A stretch of DNA of 64,000 nucleotides. Source: Phragmites australis. Its lineage: Eukaryota; Streptophyta; Magnoliopsida; Poales; Poaceae. Under the pieces are notes generated by a model. It saw only the letters and a list, made by a program, of their open reading frames with translations, did not search any database and was not told where the DNA came from. The stretch is taken from positions 27,788,001 through 27,852,000 of the forward strand of contig NC_084927.1 in the NCBI RefSeq assembly GCF_958298935.1. The letters run 5' to 3'. A program made the position numbers and the translations under genes. Below, piece after piece: positions 49,101-61,900 of this stretch (positions are counted from its first letter, which is position 1; every line of letters begins with the position of its first letter).

Positions 49101-50346
49101 GTGATCATTTGAGCGTGAACATCGATGGTGTGAGCGAACAGGCTTGTAAGAGGTGTAAGTTTGCTCCGGGAGTAGTTTTAGGACCTCCGCGTCGAGCGAT
49201 GCATGATCCAAATGGTTGGGGCTTATTGTGAAAGGTTGTCATAAGTACCTCTTATATGGATCTATGTGGTCATGCAAGCCGTATGGTCCTCAAGTCATAA
49301 AAACATTTCGAAATATCGCACTCTCGCTCTCGGTCCATCTGCATCGGTCGTGTAGTTTTTGCTTGTGGTTGATGGTTGGATATGTGGGAGATGGTTAAGT
49401 TGGCCTTTGTTACATGTATGTTCATAATGATTTGGTTATTTATGTTTAGTTGGTTATGGCAGGATAGGGTTATATTGTTGTTGGTTAAGTTAATTACACA
49501 TATCTATGTGTCTAGGTTGCTTACCGCTTATGTTTAGCTTAACTATGTGGTTTTTTCTTGCTAATAGCTCAATGCATAATCCTTGGAGTCGAGCTATATA
49601 TATGTGCTCTTTATGGTTTAAGTCTTGCGAGTAACTTCGTACTCATGCCTGTGTTTCCAGGTGTTGCTGATGAGGAAAAGCCGGTGTTTGGCTACTTCGT
49701 GCCTGCCGATTAAGGTGGCGGGCAAGAGTAGTTCATCTTACTCTCGGAGGTCGTGCTTTTGGGGTGGAGTCTAACGGCATGTGACTCCACTCTCTTTTGT
49801 TGTATAGGTTTATGTTTCCGCTACGTAGATGTTGTTATCTTTTATTGTAAATTGTTAGAAATGGTTGCATGTTAAAGACTTGTAATATAAATATTAATTA
49901 TTCGCTCTTTATTAAGCTATGTTATGATGTGTTTTGTTGAAAATGCATGTATTCCGACCTTGGACACAAAACACGTGCCAGGACTATCGGGATGATATTC
50001 TGTTTAATTATCGAGGTTGTGATTATGAATAATGATCCTCCTGGTGATTAATTAGAATATTATTTGGACGGTTTCTCACACTTGTGTGCCACCGATATCA
50101 CAAGATAAAAATCTCTTATACCGAGTTTACTCTCTCTACCTTATTTATATTTCCGTATTTACATACTTGCAATTTACCTTCTTAGAGTAGGTTGCAAACC
50201 TTTTAGACGGACGAGTAGACACACCAGTAAACCTATAGCATATTTATATACAAATTGATATAGGTTTATCTTGCAAAGTTTTTAAAGTTATTAGTTTTTA
50301 AGTGTCCTAATTCACCATCCCTTTTAGTATGTCATCAATCCTCATA
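46117..50346 (+). mobile_element. Solo LTR, 4.2 kb
   Basis: Starts TGTAGCGAAATAGCCC and ends near GTCATCAATCCTCATA. The same five bases GTGGT flank it (46112-46116, 50347-50351). The text just inside the right end (TAATTCACCATCCCTTTTAG) resembles the CACCCCCCCTCT-type 3' ends of large grass LTRs, and the last bases CATA look like a C-to-T change of CACA. No gag-pol or other long frame exists within 4230 bp, and no second LTR copy or internal domain is seen, so I read it as one LTR left after LTR-LTR recombination. It contains repeated CCGACCGC/TCTGACCGC phrases (47930-48060) and CACGCCGGAAGGTCC-type phrases (46430-46740). Orientation is inferred from the ends; the family is not named. Confidence 0.75.
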
Positions 50347-50351
50347 GTGGT

Positions 50352-51670
50352 TTTGCCACGTGGTCGTGGTCATGGTCTCGTTGTACCACTTGGGCCCCAG
50401 GTGAACATAAGTTTCAGCCCAGGGGGTTGTCGACGCCGCTCACTCACGTGGTTGGCTTAAGAAACCGCATCCTGATGGGAGGTTAGACGTCCAAAGAGAG
50501 CGGGAGAAAGATGTAAGTGTGAGAGAATTATGGGACAGAGAAACATTAATTATCACTGGATGATGCTATCCACATTGCTTCGCACCCCTCGACTCCGAGT
50601 TCCTCTCACGTCTCGTGACTCCGCTCCTCCGCTCACGCCCCTCTTCTGGCGACGCTAGAAGCGCCATGTCCATGGAGGTCGCCGCCGCTGTCTTGTTGCC
50701 TCTGCGCTAATCCGTCTCGGAGCGGACCTCTTGGCACAAGGATTCAGCTGAAGAAGTTTGGTGGCGATAGATCAAAAATAGGGGGTTCTTACCAGAATTG
50801 GAGAAGAAGAGAGGCGGACGACTCAATTGCTTTAGTGGAGAGGAAGAAGATAGAGGCCTCGACGGCTTAAACAGAGGCTGGCGGGGGAGATCAACGGTGG
50901 GGATGACTCCCATGGGAGAAGGACGGTAGTGGCCGACATCGTGAGACTGGAGCGCTTGGGCCTCGCGATAGACTCGGTCTCAGTGGTGAGGTTGAAGCTG
51001 CTCTCCATCTTAGTATAGTGGTGCTTTGAGAAGCTAGCTAGCGATTGTTGTGTACCATGTGCGTATTTATTCAAACTTCTTATTTAACTCTTGATGAGTA
51101 CCAGAGTGGTTCAAAAATTATAAACATTTTATAAGTAAATTAGAGCTCACTAGCAACCCATTTTAATTAGTTTGATCCAAAATCCTGAGCCAATATTTAA
51201 TTAAAATACTCTAAATAAACCTACTTTTATAACTTATATTATTTTTTAATTCTTCAAACTAAATTTCTAAAAATTTGAAAAAATTCACTAATATTTTTCT
51301 CATGATGTACTAATATATAAAAATATTTTAAACCCTATGTTATATAGTGAAAAAATAAGTTTTTTTAATGCTTCGTTATATATATATATATATCATTTTA
51401 TGTGATTTTCTCTTGTTAATTCAAGTTGAATTCAAACATACACAAATTCATCAATATACTGCATAATCAAGAGATAAGTTCACCAAAAGATAATTATAAC
51501 CTACCCAACTCAACTAATCCATGCAACAAAATAGAAAACTGGCACATCTTATTCACTTTCATCCCACTAAACAAACATAAAACTAGCTCGTCTCATCCAT
51601 CTAAACAAACAGAAAATTAACTTATCATATCTAAAAATAGAAATAAACCTTTTCCATTTAACCTTACCCT
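50352..51670. other. Intergenic DNA
   Basis: Bases 50580-51000 are moderately GC-rich with no convincing frame. Bases 51080-51660 are very AT-rich with an (AT)n run near 51380. Nothing recognisable. Confidence 0.45.
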
Positions 51671-53266
51671 CTAACCAAACATACCCTTAAAAGAAATCAT
51701 GAAACACGATGCAAATACTCGTACCTGAATGCAGATCAAAATGTCACTTGACACACAACCTCCCTCTGTTGCCTCAAGACCATACGGAACTTTCGTGCTA
51801 TCTTCGTTGTCAACCCACATCACAAAGGTCTTCTCCCTCGCACTTAACCAAACAAAAATGGGTAGAACATGAGCCGTAACATTCAACTTAGCTACTCTCA
51901 TCTAGCAAGTAAGGAAGATTTATGAACAATAAAGCATAGCGGGGAGTTCATGTGCAAATGATTAATAACATCATCACACGTTTCTTGTATATACAAAATG
52001 CACAATTCATATTTCTAAAAAATCTTGCAAAATCCACTGACGCAATTATGTGCTCCTAGAGCCAAGCGCATATCACCAAGGAGTACAGCATTACATTAAC
52101 ATATCAGCAAGAAGTCTGATACTATAGCTCAGTGAACAGAACAACTGCTTGAGTCTAAGCAAAGATTCACCTTGCCGCAGATGCTTAGGAGTTGGGAATC
52201 GATTAACTGTGTAATGCACTACTGCCACCCCAATGAAACTGCAAGGAACCAAGTCCAAGAACAGGATAAAACCAAGCAGTAGTGCAGAACCACCCATCGA
52301 CGTTCTTTGCTATGTCAATTCAAACAGATCTAAGTCCAAAACTCCAAATACCCAACCTTCTTTGTTAGCTCATCTTGGAAGGAAAATTTTCACTAGACCA
52401 TACAAAATATGACTTATCGGAGTCATTTATTTGTAATAAGATTTATGCTGAAGGAGTAAGTGAAAAAAATACAAAATAGATATAAATAAGTATTTGAAAG
52501 AAGAGATGAACACCAAGATAGCACACGTCCTTTTTAATTGCCTTTTCCGCTCTTCCTCAACCGTAGCGTTTTCTGACATCACAGAAGAACATGAAACATA
52601 AAACATAGCACCAAACACCCCCACCGCTGATTCCATGGAATCCAGCTGCACCTTTTGTTTCTGAAACCATCATGGAACGATGACCATGAACTGACGGACA
52701 TGCCCCCGACCTGTCAACTGCAGCACACGCCGCCACGCCCGCCTCCGCTACAGGCTCCAATGGCTACTGCGTCCAGCGCGGCAGCGCCTGCACCTCGGCA
52801 TCCTGCTCTACGGTAACGTGGAAGAGAGAGAAGGAAGCATGTCCCATCATAATAGAGTATAACAACCACAGAGAATAACGAAACAAATGCAACGCAGAAC
52901 ATACGATATCTGAAGAATTGCCATCGTTAATGGCCGTAAAACTTTCTTCTGTATATCCTTCAAGAAATTTTACTATCTGGAATTCTGGATCATACTCGTA
53001 GTTCAAGTGAACTGCCATCCAAAGATCATTCACCAGCTTATTAGCGACTGGGCGAGTAGTAGCTCAATCATGTCATGAAAAAAAACCATTCGGCAATCAC
53101 ATGGGACAAATCAGCGCTTGGCCGGCTGGGGAGTTTGACGCACTGGGGCCGCCGCCGCCACCGAGCACCGCATCGTGAAGATGCGAACAGGAGGAGGATC
53201 GGGGAGAAGATTTTGATGAGCAGTTCAGTTTTGGGAGGTGGGGCGACGGTTTCCTCCTCAGAATAG
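51671..53266 (-). other. Exon-like remnants of an unidentified gene
   Basis: On the minus strand a few short frames have coding-like composition and splice-like ends. Near 51850-51727 a frame reads KTFVMWVDNEDSTKVPYGLE and GGCVSSDILICIQ, ending at a donor-like CAG/GTACGAG. Near 53018-52906 a frame reads MAVHLNYEYDPEFQIVKFLE and GYTEESFTAINDGNSSDI, ending at ATC/GTATGTT. A GC-rich leader (MPRAPIYSEEE from 53266) lies upstream. I cannot join these into one open protein or name a family. A decayed or captured gene is the simplest reading. Confidence 0.25.
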
Positions 53267-53379
53267 ATGGGGGCGCGCGGCACCGTGGTTTGCAGCGGGT
53301 TTTTATTTCCCGGTTTTCCTGGTTTTTATCCGTTTTTATCTTAGACAGAGCCGGAGTAGCGACGGTCAAATGAGCCATT

Positions 53380-53830
53380 TGGGTCGGTCCGAGCATTATT
53401 ACGCCCAGCGGCACGGTCTATCCGACAAGCATGACAGGCACGACGAGTACGATAGGAATGGGCGGCCCAATGGTACACGGGCGACCCGTTGGCACAGCCG
53501 GTCGGATAAAATAAGAAAATAGTTATAAAATTAAAAATATATATAGAAAATAGATAAAAATATAGGTAATAGATAAAATAGCTACAAAATTAAAAATATA
53601 TATATAAAAAAATAGTCAGGCCCATACGTACCGAGCCGGATCGTGCCTAGCTGAGCCGTATCTGTGCCGACCCGACTCAGCTGGGCTGTGCTGCGTCGGC
53701 ACGCCGTGCCACACGGCCTAGTGACGTGCTGGCCCGACTCGTCTCAGCTCGGGTCGTGTCGTACCTGAGCTGTGCCTACAGTGTTGTGTTTCGGGACGGC
53801 TCAATAGGCACAACTCATTTGGACATATTT
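53380..53830. repeat. GC-rich flanks around an AT-rich duplicated core (hAT-like remnant)
   Basis: Left (53395-53510) and right (53620-53810) stretches are dense in GGCACG/CGTGCC and GCCCGAC/GTCGGG phrases in loosely inverted arrangement, a text typical of grass hAT-derived elements. The AT-rich core (53515-53615) contains two near copies of AAAATTAAAAATATATATA. Ends and target duplication could not be fixed. Confidence 0.35.
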
Positions 53831-55700
53831 AACCTGAAGGGTGCGGATGGGAGATATGGTCATCTAACCCGAAGCAAGTTTTATAGGGCTCAGTTCTACA
53901 AAAGAACTTGTCTCCTATTATGATACGTGTCCATTCCATTTTTTTTCTATTCAACTTAGTTATTAGATCTAAAATAAATAATATAGATATAGTTTCATAA
54001 GAATCTTTCTAGACAGGTACTATAAAATTTGCTTCTCATGTAACCTAGATGCACGGCCGGGCCGGTCATACGTCAGACGATCGGCGTTCGCAAAAGTGAT
54101 TCTTAGAGAAAGAGAGTTTTAGATCAATTCTGATTGTGTTGCAGTAAAATAGTGAACCGATTCAACTCAACCATATCAATTATAATTTACTAACACCTTA
54201 TAGGTAGTATTTCAAAATGTCATAAGTTTCCATCATTTCGTTTCAACTATTTTCCTCGTTGAAACTCGATGAGAATCAAGTGCAAATTGACCAGCTAAAA
54301 GCCTTTTTTTTTTTAAAAAACACTCTACATGTTGGGATATTTTGACAAAGCCATCCCACCACATCCTAAAAACTAACCAGCTAACCACCTCTAACTGTTT
54401 ACAGTTGTTAGCCTTATTGGACAAAGCTCTGGCTCCCTATAAAATTTAAAGTTTATAAGATAAAATAAAATAGTTTATATATATTTAATAAAATAAAAAC
54501 AAGACATCTCGATTAAATACTTTTAATCTCTTTACAGTTCTAGCTCTAAAAATTTATAAAACTAGAAATCTAGCCAATGACAGACACACTAAAGAACAAG
54601 AATATACATATGTATACTCAAAATTTTGTGAGTTAAATTTTCTAGTAGATAGTAGTCCACGCGTCAACACTTTATGGCTAGATGGAGTAGGCAGTAGGTA
54701 AATTGGTCTTGTTTGTCTGATATAGTAGATATTCATATTCTATTTGTCTGTGTATGCTTGTTTAGAATCACATTTAATGTTTTATATTGTATATGTAATT
54801 TATTCTGATATTTGAATTGACCATATGTGTTAGTTACTGATTTAGGCTCTTATCAAATTGCGAGCATCCACAGTTACGCAAATATTAAGTACTGCTAAAT
54901 GTAGACGCAAAGAATGTAGAAAGATATTGCGAGGAAGATTGATGTAAAGTGGATTATTGTCATCAACCAAAGCTATCTATATTGCAATTATCATTTTCAT
55001 CTAACCAGTTACATGGAATATGAGTTTCTTTTCTCAAGCTGGTGCGAATTCTGGTAATAAGGAGGATGAGTTGGATGACGGGTTTTCTAATCTGAAGATT
55101 TAATATGGAGTTGATAAAACTGATACAGAATTAACATATGAAGATATTTATGATGAGAATGCTATTGAAGAATCTCCGACAGCGACAGCTACGAAAGTGA
55201 CACATAAAAACTCCGACTCCCGCTCTCTCTCCCTATCAGTACTTCAAACAGATGTGGTTATCTATAACGTCCATATTAATCATTCAAACAGATGTGATTA
55301 TCTGTAACGTGCCTCCAAATTAAAAATACTGAGCTCGCCATTAAATCCAGCTTCAAAATTTGTTCGCAAAGCTGTACCAAACATGCCCGAATACTGATTT
55401 GGTCCTGACTCAATCCAACTTCCGAGTCCCGGTCACCTTCTCGAATCTCGAGGCGCCCCGAAGTCGCCGCGGTCTCCTCGTCGCTTCCGAAACACAAACA
55501 CTGCACCCCGAGCGGGCCGACGGTCAAACAAACCGCCGCCGCCCCCGCCCGCGGCGAAACGCTTCTTCCGCGCACCAACCCGCGCTGCCACTGACCGGCG
55601 GGGCCCGGAGGACCCACCTGGCAGCAAGCTGTAATCTCCCGCGCGTCGGCGTCGTTGACCAGACCCCCGGCCCGGTCGTCGGTCTCGACCGCCTCACCCT
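53831..55700. other. Intergenic DNA upstream of the CRCK gene
   Basis: AT-rich and stop-rich. A short frame near 55022 (MSFFSQAGANSGNKEDELDD) is acidic and may be a transposase scrap, but it is too short to assign. Bases 55430-55700 are GC-rich and CT-rich and probably the promoter of the kinase gene. Confidence 0.4.
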
Positions 55701-56048
55701 CTTCCTCTCCCCGCACACGGTTTCCACAACAGCTGGGCGCCCAACCATCACAAAGATCCCATCAAATCAAAAAGGGACTTCTTCAGAAAGATAATTCCTC
55801 CTCACCGTTTCCGTCCAAGTGTTTGCCCGCGGGTTCGTGCCTGGATTAGGTGGACGCCGAGGCGGCGTGAGCATCGCTGGCTGCGTCGATCGGAGTCCGG
55901 CGCTCGAGCCTTTCTCCGGTGAGTAGTTGCGTTCCTGGAGCTCTAGGACCTCCGGCTCCGTGGTTTGTTGCAGCCTTGAATGTTTGCTGCGTGGTCAGAT
56001 TGCTGTCTCCCTTGTTGGTGGGGTGCGGACTGGTCTAGAATAGCTTTA

Positions 56049-57774
56049 GACAAAATTCTATTTTTGTTCCCTTAACTATAGAGTTGGTTTAATTTTCATC
56101 TTTCAACTCTAATATTACAAACCTTCGTCCACTAACATTTAAAATCGTTTGGAACTCGTCTCTTAATCTATTTCAAAGTGGTTTTGCAAGTATGGCGCTG
56201 CTGACTTACATTTCACTTGGTCTGATCATGCTAACTTAGCCTCTCCTGCATTAGGGTCCACCTGTCAGCATCTTCTTCTTCTCCATTCCACCTTCTGTCT
56301 CCTCACACTCGTGGCCGCCGTGATGCCATGGCTCCGCTCATCCCGTGACTCATGTCGGCCACACTGCAGTGAGTGCGTGACCTGGCCTCCTCCGTGCACA
56401 CCACACTCATCGACACGTTGCTCCACGAGCAGGACTGGTGTGCCCACCAACAACCTCGTCGACTACCTCTTGGCCCTCCCGCTCCTCCGCGATGCGCGGA
56501 GGTCGAGCGAGCGGTGGCGAGGGCTCGGGCTAATGGTGGAGATGGCGCTCCGACGGATCTCGGTCCAAAACAGCGAGTGCATGAGCATCGCCTTGATGCG
56601 GTAAGTTAATTTCTAAGGCTTGCCGGCGGTGGAGTGGCTTAGGTGGAGCTACCCACGGTGGCGGGAGGGGAGGGAGAAGGGGCTACGAGGCGGCGACGCT
56701 ACGGTGCATCTTCAGCCAAACCAAAGGGCGCACGAGCATCGCCTCGATGCGGGGAGTGAAACCCCTCATCGAGGTGAGCTGGACCTCGCCCCGGTTGGAC
56801 TGGTGACTGTCGTCGGGCCTCGAAGTGGAGGAGCTCCGGTGGGGTGGCGGCGCGACGGCTAAATGGCCAAATTGGAGCGGGGAGAAGAAGGAGGAGGTCG
56901 AGGCGGAGCTCGTGGTGAAGTAGCTCACTGAGATTTGACCGGGCCGAGGAGAACGGTGACGAGGCACACCGGCGGGACGAAGCAGGGGAGAGCGGGCCGG
57001 CGCACCCACAAGGTGTTCGACGCACACAAGGTGTTCCGCGAAAGCTTTGTCGTCAGGGAGATCGATCGAGAGGAGACACGAAGCCGAAACCCTGCTGCGT
57101 TTCATCGCCGTGCGTGCAATTTCTCCATCGATCGTGTTCATCGAGCCTCGCCGATGGGAAGCTTTGCTGATCGAAGCCTAACCTCTGAGTTGTCCCTTCC
57201 GCACCATGTCCTGCGGTCGCTGCCCGCCGAGCCCATTCGCCGTGCGCATCCCTAGAGCTGCTAGCCACTGCCCATGGAAGATTAGCTAGGTGCAGATGCC
57301 GCCTGTCATCCCTGTTGTGGGCCGTCGCCCACCATGGACGATCGAAGATTGGCCGGAGGCTCCGCCGCATTGAAGTCCTACTGTGTGGAAGATTCGCCAC
57401 ACCGCCGCCCCATGGCCGCACCGCCTCTCTTGCAGGTTGCCGCCCTCGAGCCCGCGCCGTCCTTGCTGTCACACGAGTCCGCACGCCCCTGCTGCTGCTT
57501 GCAGTGGAGGAGGCATGGAGAACCCGGCCTGGAAGCGCTGACGTGGTAGCCACACATGGGCTTCTTTATCCGACATGGCGCACCCAGTTACCGTGCCTTT
57601 CCACATTAGATCGGATTTAGATACGCCACGTGTGCAAAACCACCATAAAACGGCCCGAGGGATGGATAGCGAACGGTTTTAGAAGTTGGAGGACTTAAGA
57701 TTTCTGGTTTTTGAGATGAATGATGATTTTTAAACCAACTCGATAGTTGAGAGAACAAAAATGGACTTTTTCCT
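56049..57774. mobile_element. Pack-type TIR element in the kinase 5' UTR intron
   Basis: An 8-bp sequence TAGCTTTA lies directly on both sides (56041-56048, 57775-57782). Inside, the ends are inverted repeats of about 100 bp with imperfect match: left ATTTTTGTTCCCTTAACTAT then GAGTTGGTTT, and the complement of the right end ATTTTTGTTCTCTCAACTAT then GAGTTGGTTT. The 1.7-kb interior (56260-57600) is GC-rich, open in many frames and gene-like in composition, but no family is recognised and no transposase is seen. Eight bases suggest hAT, or a MULE with one base of its 9-bp duplication changed. The GC-rich cargo fits a Pack-MULE-like gene capture. The surrounding gene is intact. Confidence 0.7.
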
Positions 57775-58970
57775 TAGCTTTATTGCATATTGATTGTTAG
57801 TATTGTGCTCTTGTGACATCTCTTGTGTGAAGTCTCTGTAGGATTGCAGCATGCTGTGGTTGGTTCTGGAACCAAGCAGTGTTATTTCTGATGCGGGCTA
57901 TTTTTTAGATTGCGGATTAGACCTCCTGAAACAGTAGTTTTGCTCTAACAGCTAGGGATGCCATGCTTGGTAGGTACTATATGCCTTTTGAAAAAATCGT
58001 GTCTGCTTCTCTTAGTTGCTTGTTCTGGGGCATGTTCAACCATCGGCTGACAGATGGCTAAATTTGGCTCTCTTCTTTGTCTGAATCGCTCCATCCAAAT
58101 TACCTGCCTATGTTGCAATGATTTGAAGTACCTGTCTGGACCTTACTGATTATCGACGACCACATAAGCTATTTTGTTTTGCTGTCTTGTCACATTCATT
58201 ACCCTGTAAGGTGGTTACTATGATTATGTAGAACAGCCCTAATTGTACTCTGTGATATGAATGGGAGTGTCTAAGTTTCATGTGACTGTTTTTGGTAATC
58301 TTTCAATCACCTTTCTCAACCATTAGATCAACATCAGACAACTCACATGTGTTATTTCTATATGTGGAGTTAAAGGTTAAGTTGTGATCAATGTTAGGTG
58401 ATTGAAGATAAGAACTTTCAGGTGATTGAAAATTTGCAAAACTATAAATACATGATTTGAGGCTTGTGTCAAAAAAAAGGGAGGTTTTGTTAGCCTGTTA
58501 GGAGATAACACGTTCATACTGTTGGGCAAATTAATAGGAAAAAATAGTAGGGCCATTTACAATTAAACTATTCTATTCCTAGATGGAAATATTGTTCTAC
58601 TCACGTTATTTTATCCTTTCGTTTACACGTGTGCGCATAAGCAATTTTTTTGTTTCCTGATCAAATGCCGGTATTGTGCATACTCTGATGATAGAACCAT
58701 GCCAATTAATTGCCAGCTCATATTGTACCAGTGTAGCGTACTAGCCTCCGTACTGATACTATCACGTATCCAGTAGCTAATTTGTTTGTCATTCATTCCA
58801 AATTGTTAAACTGAATGCTTTGTTATTTTTGCTGTTTGGGAAGGTGGACAACGCTTACTCAGACAATCAGATAATACAGTTTTTCTATGCATAATGTGCT
58901 CATGTAAGACATCAAGTACAAATGAAGCACACCGCTGTCCTTTGTTGGAGGATTGAAGACAGATAGCGCT

Positions 58971-61900
58971 ATGGTAGCTGCTACAACTGCGGCAATGTTT
59001 ATTGTGTGTTACGAGTCCCTCTGCCCCTGTTTTGGCTCAAAAAGGAAGGATGGAAGTGAAGATCCTGTTCTTGAAAGACATTCAAATTCTTGTAAGTTAA
59101 TAAACGACATTTCACTGATGGGTGATGAAACCTGTCAACACAGCGAAGCATTGTCTAACTTTTTTTTTTATCGGACAACCTGTTTGTTGGGATGAAGTTG
59201 GATAGTAGTAACCAGGAATATGCTTGTAACTTCCTTCTGGTGGTCCAAACACTCACCATCAATTGTGACGTATTGCTTTTATTTCTTTCAGTGAATTCTT
59301 CTGAACTGAGGTCGATTTCTGATAGAATTCCTGCAAGCCCATTTCGAGTACCTGCAAGTCCATCTAGATTTTCATTGTCTTCGCTGCCAAGCAGAAATGA
59401 TCCATTAAACCTCAGTCTTGAACATGTTGTCAAACTGACACATAACTTCTCGCCAACCTTGATGATTGGTGAAGGTTATTTTGGAAAGGTCTACAGAGCT
59501 GAGCTGCAAGATAGCCATGTCGTGGCTATTAAAAGGGCAAAAAAGGTAATTTATTTTGTTTGGGCAACTATACTAGCAACTTTTCTAGCTACAGTGATTT
59601 AACTTTAGTTCATATGATGCCTAGTTTGGCTGGACGCCTCATGAGTTTTGAAGATTCTATTTGCATTGAGCCTTATTTGGACTGTTTGTTGAGCTTATTT
59701 TCCACACTTTTATTTCTACACTTGCAGTTGCACACTCGCACTCTCTCGCACATGCATATGCAATGCATTGAGGTGGAATCAAGAATGAGCTATAGAGTGG
59801 CTAATCCAGGTTTAGGTAGAGGGTAAACCTATTATTTGATCCATATTTATAGACCAATAAAAGAATATATGGGTGATGGATCGATGAACTATGCACTCAT
59901 ATTTCATTCTTCATTCCAGCAATGGAGGATAAGTGTTATATGCTGACCTCTGTATTCTGTATGCTTCTTCATTAGCTAGTCAGCATTGTGTACTTTTGCT
60001 TCTATTTGCACTTGCAATTGTCTTGTAAGTGAAACATTGCAGTATGAATTGTGGTTTTGATATGGTTTCTTTTTGCAGGAACATTTTGTCTCTTTACGTG
60101 CTGAATTCAGCAATGAAATTGCACTACTAAAAAAAATTGAACATAGGAACTTGGTCCAATTACTTGGTTATATTGACAAAGGCAATGAACGAATTATCAT
60201 AACTGAGTACGTATCAAATGGCAATCTTAGGGAGCATTTGGATGGTAAGCTGCAAACCAGATTGTTAGTTTGTTTTATTCCTTCCAAAAATGATTGGTCC
60301 AATATTTGAAATCATCTTTCAGGTCAACATGGTCTGGTTTTGGGATTTAATCAGCGGCTTGAAATAGCCATAGATGTTGCACACGGATTGACTTATTTGC
60401 ATCTGTATGCAGGTACACTTTGCCTACATGTTTCCATTCGTTAAGCATCAAGCAATTTAGCTAAAACCACCTAGATGTTCTAGATGTTCTTCTATCTTTT
60501 TCAATCCAAGTCATGCACTTGTACTATTACCTCCGTTTTCAAATAGATGTCGTTCTAGAATACGTATTGTCAAATTTTAGAAACTTTGATCACTAATATA
60601 CACAAAACTATTAGGATTTGGCACATGAAAATGATAGTAATGAATTTGTCATAGAAAAATACTTCGATATTATCTATTTTTTATCAACTTTTACTAAGAG
60701 GTAGTTGTCAAAAGTAATGAAAAATATGCTTGTTAGAGACCATATCGATATCCTAAACAACAAGTAAAAGAGAACGGATGTAGTACTTTACAGCTGCAGT
60801 AAGGAAAGCTCAGCAAACCATTATTCTTAGGGCACTTTTTCAAAGAGAGCTTCCCTTTGCCACTAAGGCCTGTTTGGATAGGGGGATTGGGATCCAAGTC
60901 CTTAGGGTTTAGCTCGAATTTGAACTAAATCCAAAAAATGCTAGAGCACCCTATTTAAACATGCAGTAAGGAGTTGTGACCAGATTTGTATCTGACCCAA
61001 GTTTTTTTATCTTCGATGTAATGCAGCATGTGAACTAACCTTATGGATATGCAACTTTCTCTTCAATAAAGATCAGCTTTTGTAACACATTTATGTTCTT
61101 CAGTATTTTAGTGATGATGTGGCATGCATCCAGATAACAGGAAAAAATTATTTTGTTCATTCCTATTTGCATTCTGCATATATTTTTTCTTAATTCGTAG
61201 TCTAATACTATTCTCTTCTGCTTTTAGAGAAGCCCATAATACACAGGGATGTGAAGTCATCAAACATTTTACTAACTGAGGGCTTCAGGGCCAAAGTGGC
61301 GGACTTTGGATTAGCAAGAACAGGTCCTACCGAGCCAGACCAGTCACAGATTGAGACTGGTGTGAGAGGAACAGCTGGCTATGTTGATCCAGAGTATCTG
61401 AGGACAAACCATCTGACAATCAAGAGCGATGTGTTCTCTTATGGTATTTTGCTCCTGGAAATCCTTTCAGGCCGTCGTCCTATTGAGGTCAGGAGGGGTT
61501 CAAGAGAGAGGATTACAGTAAGATGGGTATGTATTCGCTACCCTTCTCATGTAGTCATACCAATGCAGCCTTTGATTTTCTTTCTAATGTCTATCAGAAT
61601 TGCTTTAGTGTTATCAACAAATTGCTGTGTAGGATAAGGTTCCTGTAGTTCATATATAGTGATATTTCCATGATACAAAGATCTTAAGTCTGAACACTAG
61701 TTATAAATCGAAAATAGATTGCAAACAAATTAGTCTGAACATGGAGTACTCGTATTTTCTGTGATTTGTTTCGGTCAATTTGTCATTCACTCATGTCTGT
61801 GCCTTTTCATCGATGCATTCAAGTGGATGTGCATGCATTAGTTTGTTTGTTCATCAGAAATTTGATATTTGTCACAATTTACATCAAACACCCATGAACT

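Noticed and set aside
54780..55200. Possible hAT transposase fragment
   Set aside because: Only about 20 acidic residues are open; too short and not diagnostic.
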